Below, in pieces: positions 57,734-64,000 of a stretch of DNA of 64,000 nt. The notes beneath the pieces are model-generated. The model was not told the origin of the DNA. It did no database searches and saw only the letters and a list, made by a program, of their open reading frames with translations. The position numbers were made by a program, and so were the translations under genes. The first letter of the stretch is position 1. Each line of letters opens with the position of its first letter. Source of the DNA: an uncultured Eubacteriaceae bacterium (GTDB lineage Bacteria; Bacillota; Clostridia; Eubacteriales; Eubacteriaceae); the NCBI GenBank assembly GCA_945867155.1, contig CAMBHL010000002.1, positions 248,001 through 312,000 on the forward strand, in the 5' to 3' direction.

Positions 57734-58885
57734 ATGGCAAAACCAATTGTATCGATGATCAACGTCGAAAAATGGTATGGCAGAAACCATGTCATAAAAA
57801 ACTGCAACTTGAACATCATGGAAGGGGAGTTTTTAACCCTTTTGGGACCTTCAGGATGCGGCAAAACGACAACCCTTCGTATGATCTCTGGATTTGAGCT
57901 TCCGACATCTGGCATCATCCGCGTTGAAGGGGAAAGTGTCGAGAAAAAAGAACCCTACGAACGGGATGTCAACACCGTTTTCCAGAATTACGCCTTGTTT
58001 CCGAATATGAACGTGTTCGACAACGTGGCTTATGGGCTGAAAGTCAAAAAAGTGCCGAAGGATGAAATTGCCGAACGGGTCGATAAGATGCTGAAATTAG
58101 TTCAGCTGGACGGTTTTGGCAAGCGCCGGATCAATCAGATGTCAGGGGGTCAGAAACAGCGTGTGGCGATCGCTCGAGCACTTATCAATCGGCCGAAGGT
58201 TCTACTGCTCGACGAACCCCTGGGTGCTTTGGACCTCAAGCTGCGCAAACAGATGCAGATCGAGCTGAAAAGGTTGCAGAGAAAGCTGGGCATCACCTTC
58301 GTCTACGTCACCCACGACCAGGAAGAAGCCCTGACCATGAGCGACCGCATCGCCGTCATCAACGAAGGGGTGATCGATCAGATTGACGTGCCCCAGAAGA
58401 TTTACAACCATCCGGCGACGCGGTTTGTGGCCGGCTTTATCGGCGAATCGAACATCCTCGATGCGGTTGTGCTCGGGAAAAACGATACGGGCATTCAGGT
58501 CGGAACAGAAGCCGGCAATGCGATCGGCGTTTCAGATGATGAGACCATCGAGACGGGAGATGCCGTCAGTATTGCAGTCCGTCCGGAAGATACCCTATTT
58601 TCAAAAGAAAGGCAGCCGGGATTTTCGATCCGCGGGGTCGTCAAAGACCACGTGTTCGTCGGCAATCTCGTTAAGATGATGGTGATCCTTAACGACGGAA
58701 CCGAATTTAAAATCAACCGGTTTAACGAAGACGATATGATCGAACCGGGGCAGGTGATTTACCTCTATTGGGAAAAAGAAAAGGGAAAAGTGCTCAAGAC
58801 ACGCAGCTTGGTCAATACGGATTCGCACCGGGACATCAAGGGAGGTGACGAAGATGAAGAAGAAGGATATGCAGCCGAAGCCTAA
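57734..58885 (+). CDS. potA: PotA-like ABC transporter ATP-binding protein
   Basis: A 383 aa ATPase with Walker A GPSGCGKTT (about residues 38-46), Q-loop in VFQNYALFPNM, signature MSGGQKQR, Walker B VLLLDEPLGALD and the switch His in VTHDQEEAL. A C-terminal TOBE regulatory domain covers about residues 240-360. It energises import by PotB and PotC. It is 20 bases after the PII gene, and its end overlaps the PotB start by 32 bases. The PotA name rests on the whole cassette; the ligand is unproven. Confidence 0.92.
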   Translation: MAKPIVSMINVEKWYGRNHVIKNCNLNIMEGEFLTLLGPSGCGKTTTLRMISGFELPTSGIIRVEGESVEKKEPYERDVNTVFQNYALFPNMNVFDNVAYGLKVKKVPKDEIAERVDKMLKLVQLDGFGKRRINQMSGGQKQRVAIARALINRPKVLLLDEPLGALDLKLRKQMQIELKRLQRKLGITFVYVTHDQEEALTMSDRIAVINEGVIDQIDVPQKIYNHPATRFVAGFIGESNILDAVVLGKNDTGIQVGTEAGNAIGVSDDETIETGDAVSIAVRPEDTLFSKERQPGFSIRGVVKDHVFVGNLVKMMVILNDGTEFKINRFNEDDMIEPGQVIYLYWEKEKGKVLKTRSLVNTDSHRDIKGGDEDEEEGYAAEA

Positions 58886-59753
58886 AGCGCGCCGGGATAA
58901 AAAAACAGCCAAGGCACGGCTGGCGTCGATTGTGATGAATGGACCGATTACCATTTGGTCGATTCTGTTTATTATCGTCCCGGTCATCATACTGGCCGTG
59001 ATGAGTTTTATGTCAAAAGGCCCGCTAGGCATTGTGGTTTACAAACCAACCCTTGAAAACTATCGGAACATTTTCAGTTCGATGTATTTCAACGTCATTA
59101 AGGAATCACTGATCATTGCGTTCTGGACAACGGTTTTGACGATATTAATCGGCTACCCCTTTGCCGCCATCATGGCCAAAATGAAAGCCAAAACGTCCAG
59201 TCTGTTTATGATTCTTTTGATGATTCCGATGTGGGTCAGCGGCCTTGTCATCATTTACAGTTTTGTCATTTTATTTAATCAGTCCGGCATTCTCAACACG
59301 ATTTTGATGAAAATAGGTTTGATTTCGAAGCCTTTGAACATGCTGTACAACCATTTTTCCGTGACTGTTGGGATGCTTTACATGTTCATGCCGTTTTCGG
59401 TTCTGCCGATGTATTCGTCTATTGAAAAGCTTGATCCGGCCTTGATTGAAGCCTCTAAAGATCTAGGCGCCGGCCCCGTTCGAACCTTTTTCAAAGTGCA
59501 GCTGCCCCTGACTGCTCCGGGCATCTTTGCAGCAGTGCTGTTAACGTTTATTCCGTGTATTGGGTACTACATGGTCACCGATATGCTGGGCGGCGGAACC
59601 AACATGATGATCGGGAATTTGATTTACAGACAGTTTACGATTTCCAGAAACTGGCCCTTTGGCGCGGCGCTTGCGATGGTTTTAGCAATCGTTATTTTGC
59701 TGATGGTTTGGATCTACAAGAAAGTCGGCGGAAATCTGGATGATTTAGGGTGA
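58854..59753 (+). CDS. potB: PotB-like ABC transporter permease
   Basis: A 299 aa inner-membrane subunit with about six helices and the EAA coupling loop (EASKDLGAGPVRTF, about residues 195-210). A basic N-terminal tail of about 25 residues precedes the first helix. ATG 58854 follows GGAGG (58841-58845) with an 8-base gap; a GTG at 58845 is part of that site. It overlaps potA and abuts potC. Confidence 0.91.
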   Translation: MKKKDMQPKPKARRDKKTAKARLASIVMNGPITIWSILFIIVPVIILAVMSFMSKGPLGIVVYKPTLENYRNIFSSMYFNVIKESLIIAFWTTVLTILIGYPFAAIMAKMKAKTSSLFMILLMIPMWVSGLVIIYSFVILFNQSGILNTILMKIGLISKPLNMLYNHFSVTVGMLYMFMPFSVLPMYSSIEKLDPALIEASKDLGAGPVRTFFKVQLPLTAPGIFAAVLLTFIPCIGYYMVTDMLGGGTNMMIGNLIYRQFTISRNWPFGAALAMVLAIVILLMVWIYKKVGGNLDDLG

Positions 59754-59758
59754 AAACA

Positions 59759-60598
59759 ATGAACAGAAGACAGAAAAAACAAAAGGCTGCACACATAACC
59801 GCGACAATTTACACGGTGCTGCTGATGATTTTCATTTACGTGCCGGTCGCCGTCATGATCGTCTATTCTTTCAACAACAGCCGCGTGAACATGGTTTGGT
59901 CAGGATTTACGACGAAATATTACGCGATGCTGTTTCAAGATTCAGAGCTTTGGGGCATTTTCGGCATCACGCTTTTAGTCGCCCTTTTAGCGACGGCATT
60001 GGGCGTGATCATCGGAACCCTCGGCGCCGTTGGGCTGAAAGATGCCAAATTTCCCGGGAGCAAGTTCATCAGCGAATCCATTTATTTCCCAATCGTCATT
60101 CCGGAAATCGTCCTGGCCGTTGCGCTGCTGCTCCTTTTTGATGCAACGGGCATGAAACTTGGATTTGGCACCATCGTTATTGGGAATACGACTTTGATTC
60201 TTCCTTATGTGTACATTACGGTTCGGGCAAGGCTCGTCGGGATGGACCCGTCCATTGAAGAAGCGTCTCTGGATTTGGGCGCCGACCGGTTCTACACGTT
60301 TATCCATATTACGCTGCCGGCGATTGTGCCCGGCGTTCTGTCAGGCGCTTTCATGTCGTTCTCTCTGGTGCTTGATGAACTGATTGTGACCAGCTTTTTG
60401 ACCAGCGCTGAAATCACGACGCTGCCGATTCGCGTTTACTCTATGGTTAAAAAAGGCGTGTCGCCGGAAATCAATGCCTTGACGACGATTATTTTCGCGG
60501 TCTGCATGGCCGGGGTTCTGGTTTATTTGATTCGGGATCAAATTCAGATGCGGAAAATCAGAAAAGAACGGGAAGCAGAAGCAAAATGGCCAGCGTAA
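59759..60598 (+). CDS. potC: PotC-like ABC transporter permease
   Basis: A 279 aa inner-membrane subunit, partner of PotB. About six helices; the coupling loop is EEASLDLGADRFYTF. ATG 59759 is 6 bases after AGGGTG; a GTG at 59750 overlapping the potB stop is an alternative. It completes the ABC core. The cyclodeaminase paralogue follows 24 bases downstream. Confidence 0.91.
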   Translation: MNRRQKKQKAAHITATIYTVLLMIFIYVPVAVMIVYSFNNSRVNMVWSGFTTKYYAMLFQDSELWGIFGITLLVALLATALGVIIGTLGAVGLKDAKFPGSKFISESIYFPIVIPEIVLAVALLLLFDATGMKLGFGTIVIGNTTLILPYVYITVRARLVGMDPSIEEASLDLGADRFYTFIHITLPAIVPGVLSGAFMSFSLVLDELIVTSFLTSAEITTLPIRVYSMVKKGVSPEINALTTIIFAVCMAGVLVYLIRDQIQMRKIRKEREAEAKWPA

Positions 60599-60622
60599 TA
60601 GCTTAAAGTAAAGGAGAAGCAT

Positions 60623-61777
60623 ATGACAAAGAACAGTAGAAAAATCGAATTTCTTTACTTAAATGAACGAGACATGATTGCGTCCGGTGTAATCGACATC
60701 GGACGCTGCGTCGATACGATGGCAGAAGTTTTTAAATTATTGAGTGAGGACGACGTGTTGATGGGCGGGAAAAACCATCGCGAACACGGCATTCAGCTCA
60801 TCTTTCCAAAAGAATCGCCGATTCCAGATTTTCCATTGGAGGACTCCCGGGATCGGCGTTTTATGTCGATGCCGGGCTATCTCGGCGGATCTTTCCATAT
60901 GGCCGGGGAAAAATGGTACGGCTCCAACGGCCGCAATCTGAAGCGGGGCCTGCCGCGGTCCATTTTAATGTTCACGCTTAACGACGTTGAAACCGGCCAG
61001 CCCCTGGCTTACATGTCGGCCAATCTGCTTTCGGCCGTGCGAACCGGAGCTGTTCCCGGGCTTGTGGCCAAAACTTTGGCAGCGCCAAAGCCGAAAGTCG
61101 TCACGTTATTAGGCGCCGGCGTTGTCAATCATACGAGCTTTGACGCGTTAATGACGGTTTTTGATTCCATTCAGTCCGTTCGTATTTTGGGAAGCTCCCA
61201 AAAATCAAAAAGTGCAGCCCTGACACAAAAGCGCATCAACGAAAAATATCCAGAAATTAAAACAGAAATTTGCGGAGAACCTAAAGCCGCCGTTGAAGAC
61301 GCGGATATTGTGCTCGAAGCGGTTTCGGTCGCGGGCAGAACCTGGCCCGTGCTCCAAACGGATTGGATTAAGCCGGGGTGCACGATCATTTCTTCAGGCA
61401 CCATGGCTTTTTCGGATGCAGACACTGCGATGCAGAAGTTTCGGAAAGTGGTTGACAACCGCGGCATGTACGCAGGCTATCTTAAAACGTACACCGAATA
61501 CGACAAAAACGGCGTGCGAAAGCCATCAGGCTGTCCCGGCATGGAATGTGTTCACGCGATTGAAGAAGGCATATTGACCGAAGAAGACGTTCCGGAATTG
61601 GGGGATATCCTTTTGGGAAAAGCCCCTGGCAGGCAATCCAACGATGAAATTTTTATGGTCACTGTCGGTGGCATGCCGATTCTCGACATCGGCTGGGGAA
61701 CCGTTTGTTATCGTGAAGCGCTGAAAAAAGGGATTGGAACACAGCTGACACTTTGGGATGAGCCAGCGATGATTTAA
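60623..61777 (+). CDS. ornithine cyclodeaminase family protein, copy 2
   Basis: A 384 aa paralogue of the protein at 46558, identical in length and strongly alike in the N-terminal half (KWYGSNGRN, AYMSANLLSA) and at the C-terminus (EALKKGIGTQLTLWDEP). The NAD-binding loop differs: LGAGVVN in place of LGPGVIG, so the third glycine of the Rossmann motif is lost. Cofactor use or activity may differ from copy 1. It lies downstream of the ABC transporter, which ties the imported compound to this enzyme family. AAAGGAGAAG precedes the ATG. Confidence 0.84.
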   Translation: MTKNSRKIEFLYLNERDMIASGVIDIGRCVDTMAEVFKLLSEDDVLMGGKNHREHGIQLIFPKESPIPDFPLEDSRDRRFMSMPGYLGGSFHMAGEKWYGSNGRNLKRGLPRSILMFTLNDVETGQPLAYMSANLLSAVRTGAVPGLVAKTLAAPKPKVVTLLGAGVVNHTSFDALMTVFDSIQSVRILGSSQKSKSAALTQKRINEKYPEIKTEICGEPKAAVEDADIVLEAVSVAGRTWPVLQTDWIKPGCTIISSGTMAFSDADTAMQKFRKVVDNRGMYAGYLKTYTEYDKNGVRKPSGCPGMECVHAIEEGILTEEDVPELGDILLGKAPGRQSNDEIFMVTVGGMPILDIGWGTVCYREALKKGIGTQLTLWDEPAMI

Positions 61778-61805
61778 CCAGCCACCGCAAGGGAGGGACC
61801 TGCTC

Positions 61806-63119
61806 ATGCAATATGAAAGAAAATTGACCTTCAAGTACAGCCTCCTCCAGTGGACGTTTTGGATGATTGCCGCATCAGCCATGGCATTTTTGACGCCGAT
61901 TTTAGAGGCAAAAGGATTTTCAGCCGCGGAAATTGGCGTGCTCAACACTTTCAAATACATTTCGGTCATGGTCTTTCAGCTGCTGTTGGGCAGTTTTGCA
62001 GACCGGCATGTCGAAACCGTTCCGCTCAAAATCATTATTAATATGCTATCAATCGTTGGATTATTGGCGACACTTCTCTTTATATCGATTGGCAGTGAAT
62101 TTTGGCTGGCGGTGATTGTCGTCGTCTTATTCGGCGCGACGATTCACTGTCTAGAGCCGATGATCGACGCGCTGTCTCTGCATTACATGAACACGGGGCG
62201 CCGGCTCAATTATACGGTTTCCAGAGCTGCCGGCTCTGGGTCGTGGGCGCTGTTCTGCATTCTCCTTGGCATTTTGTCTGAAAGGCGGGGAATGAACGCT
62301 TTACTTGTTTATCAAGCGATTTCTCTCGGACTGATGGTGTTGATGAATACGGGGATGGACAAGGTCGATGTGCATTCGCATATGCGCCGCCATCCCAAAG
62401 AACAGAAGAAAGGACGCCCAAGATCAGTATGGGAATTGATCCGGGATTTTCCGAAATACCGGTGTTATCTTCTCGCGTGTCTGTTTGTTTTTGCGGGTTT
62501 CAGCATGAATACCCTGTTTTTAATTGATAAAATTCACCTGCTGGGCGGCACGCAGTTTGACTACGGGCTCATTCAATTTGTGATTGCGGCGGCGGAAATT
62601 CCCCTCGCCATCTTTTTCTACCGCGTTCGAAAGAAAATTTCGCTGGAACATCTGATGGTCCTCATGGGGATTTTTTGTACCGTCAGAGCTTTTGCAACAG
62701 CGGCTGCCCAGAGTGTCTGGGTATTGATATTGGCACAGAGTTTTGAATTAGTGGGCTTATCGGTTTATTACGCAGGATCTGTATTTTTTATTCAGAAATA
62801 TTTGCCGGAAGCTGATGCGGTGAAAGGCACGTCTATCCTGAATCTCTTCGCCAATGGCATTGGCAATGCCATCGCGAGCACGGCTTCCGGTTTCGTTTAC
62901 TCTCATTATGGATTCAATGCATTGATGCTTGTTTCGATTGTGGTCAGTGCGGTTTCCCTCATTTTTTTAAATCGAATGCTGAAGGTGCCGGCGTACACTG
63001 GAGAAAAAACATGGCCAGTCAGAAAGAAACGTGTCAAGTTGACAACAATGGAATTTAAAAGAAAAGAGGCTTCCAATGGATCGGACAATTGTTTACGGGA
63101 AAATTTGGACAGGAGATGA
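61806..63119 (+). CDS. major facilitator superfamily transporter
   Basis: A 437 aa protein with about 12 hydrophobic segments. The loop between helices 2 and 3 reads LLLGSFADRHVETVPLK, a form of the MFS motif GxxxDR. A central charged loop (RRHPKEQKKGRPRS) divides the two halves. It resembles the MFS_1-like/LacY-related group; substrate unknown. AGGGAGG lies 10 bases before the ATG. Its last 44 bases overlap the start of the next gene, so the two are translationally coupled. It could export a product or import the amidohydrolase substrate. Confidence 0.83.
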   Translation: MQYERKLTFKYSLLQWTFWMIAASAMAFLTPILEAKGFSAAEIGVLNTFKYISVMVFQLLLGSFADRHVETVPLKIIINMLSIVGLLATLLFISIGSEFWLAVIVVVLFGATIHCLEPMIDALSLHYMNTGRRLNYTVSRAAGSGSWALFCILLGILSERRGMNALLVYQAISLGLMVLMNTGMDKVDVHSHMRRHPKEQKKGRPRSVWELIRDFPKYRCYLLACLFVFAGFSMNTLFLIDKIHLLGGTQFDYGLIQFVIAAAEIPLAIFFYRVRKKISLEHLMVLMGIFCTVRAFATAAAQSVWVLILAQSFELVGLSVYYAGSVFFIQKYLPEADAVKGTSILNLFANGIGNAIASTASGFVYSHYGFNALMLVSIVVSAVSLIFLNRMLKVPAYTGEKTWPVRKKRVKLTTMEFKRKEASNGSDNCLRENLDRR

Positions 63120-64000
63120 TCGGTGCCCGTTGGCGGAAGCGATGGTCATCTCAAAAGGACGGATTTTGGCGTTAGGGACAGCAAAACAGATTGAAGCGTA
63201 CAAGAATCATCAAACAAATGAAATGCACTGTGAGACTGGTCTGATCATTCCGGGAATCACAGAAGGCCACGCTCACGTCAATCAAATGGTCGAATTATTG
63301 TTCGGACCTTTTGTTGACGGCAAAACGGTTCCGGCGTATCAGAAGCAGATTCGAAACTGGATCGACAAGCATCCGGAGGCCCAGTACATTTACGGCTGCG
63401 GATTTGAAAACGGCGTTTTTAATTCAAACGGCCCCACGGCGGCACAGCTTGACGCGGTCGAAAAGGACCGGCCAATCGTCATGGCCAGCTCAGATCATCA
63501 TTCGTACTGGGTCAATACCAAAGCCCTGGCTCTCTCCGGAATTGACGCCTCAACCCCAAACCCGATCAACGGTGAAATTGTAAAAGATGCGGACGGCAAC
63601 CCGACGGGCTGGCTTAAAGAAACGGCGTCAGCACTGGCGAAGCCGGCCATGCCGGAGATGAACAAAGCCGCTTATAAGAAAGCGATTTTGGCCTATCAAG
63701 ACATGGCCTTAAGCTACGGCGTCACCTCGGTTTATGAACCGATGATGGCGACGGAAGCCAAAGTCGAGGATATCGTTCAGGCATATGAGGAACTCACAGC
63801 AGAAGGCCGACTCGTTTTAGACTTCCATGTTTCCCAGGCCATTCGTGAATCCGAAGATCCGGAAGCTACGCTGCAAAGAAGTCTGAAGCTCAGAGAAAAG
63901 TTCCAGGATAATCCCCATGTTTCTTTCGATACCATCAAAATGTTTATGGACGGAGTGATCGAAGGGCACACGGCTTATTTGAGAGACGATTACGCCGATG
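63076..64000 (+). CDS. YtcJ-type amidohydrolase, 3' end outside window
   Basis: The frame from ATG 63076 stays open to the last base, giving at least 308 residues. The N-terminus is complete for amidohydrolase family 3: MDRTIVYGKIWTGDDR, then LIIPGITEGHAHV with the metal-binding His-x-His at about residues 67-69. Downstream are YIYGCGFENGVF and FDTIKMFMDGVIEGHTAYL, typical of YtcJ proteins. It is a homologue of the truncated gene at 40307. It overlaps the MFS gene by 44 bases. It probably hydrolyses an amide or cyclic ureide-like bond; the substrate is unknown. Confidence 0.87.
   Translation, partial: MDRTIVYGKIWTGDDRCPLAEAMVISKGRILALGTAKQIEAYKNHQTNEMHCETGLIIPGITEGHAHVNQMVELLFGPFVDGKTVPAYQKQIRNWIDKHPEAQYIYGCGFENGVFNSNGPTAAQLDAVEKDRPIVMASSDHHSYWVNTKALALSGIDASTPNPINGEIVKDADGNPTGWLKETASALAKPAMPEMNKAAYKKAILAYQDMALSYGVTSVYEPMMATEAKVEDIVQAYEELTAEGRLVLDFHVSQAIRESEDPEATLQRSLKLREKFQDNPHVSFDTIKMFMDGVIEGHTAYLRDDYAD

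Noticed and set aside
1..64000. tRNA, rRNA, CRISPR arrays, insertion sequences, phage genes
   Set aside because: I saw no cloverleaf-like sequence, regular repeat-spacer array, transposase, integrase or terminal inverted repeats.

Overview
The window comes from a low-to-mid GC anaerobic Firmicute of the Eubacteriales. A relative of Pseudoramibacter/Eubacterium is my best guess; it rests on gene content and was not searched. Supporting signs are HPr with the Ser46 regulatory site, FabK as the enoyl-ACP reductase, a thlA-crt-hbd butyrate/caproate-type operon, CPBP and YtxH proteins, strong GGAGG ribosome binding sites, and no oxygen-dependent enzymes.

Layout. 1-10.75 kb is core: the 3' part of dnaX, ybaB, recR, ptsI, ptsH, two small membrane proteins (YtxH and DUF948-like), a FusA2-type EF-G, a CPBP protease, an Ppx/GppA phosphatase and a histidine phosphatase. 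10.75-26.6 kb is a carbohydrate locus that looks clearly more AT-rich by eye: a three-gene anaerobic glycerol-phosphate-dehydrogenase-like set, three FGGY kinases, a SorC and an RpiR regulator, a RuBisCO-like protein, a glycerol-1-phosphate dehydrogenase (AraM) with a NagD/AraL-type HAD phosphatase, a GatD-like zinc dehydrogenase and a DeoC-type aldolase. It contains no transporter. 26.6-36.9 kb (minus strand) is a fatty-acid operon, accB-accC-accD-accA-fabH-fabK-fabD-fabG-fabF-fabZ-marR, with no acpP. It diverges from thlA-crt-hbd (37.3-40.2 kb).

40.3-64 kb is an accessory nitrogen-compound region: a decayed junction between a MATE pump and an amidohydrolase, a MerR regulator with a textbook divergent operator, an AGCS permease plus homocysteine methyltransferase, an operon coding for an ornithine-cyclodeaminase homologue and a multi-subunit iron-sulfur flavin oxidoreductase, a second MerR regulator, an iron alcohol dehydrogenase, an NhaC antiporter, two PotD-like lipoproteins, a PII protein with an altered T-loop, PotABC, a second cyclodeaminase homologue, an MFS carrier and a second amidohydrolase that runs off the end.

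How it may work together. In the 46-64 kb region I infer one regulon for taking up and oxidising an amine, amino acid or opine-like compound. The second MerR protein is flanked by two promoters that share the long 19-base MerR-type spacer and 13 of 19 spacer bases. Four promoters in this region have a Rho-independent-type hairpin between promoter and first gene, which suggests premature termination as a second control layer. The carbohydrate locus looks like a phosphorylated polyol or branched-sugar pathway built around the RuBisCO-like protein. Substrates of both systems are unknown.
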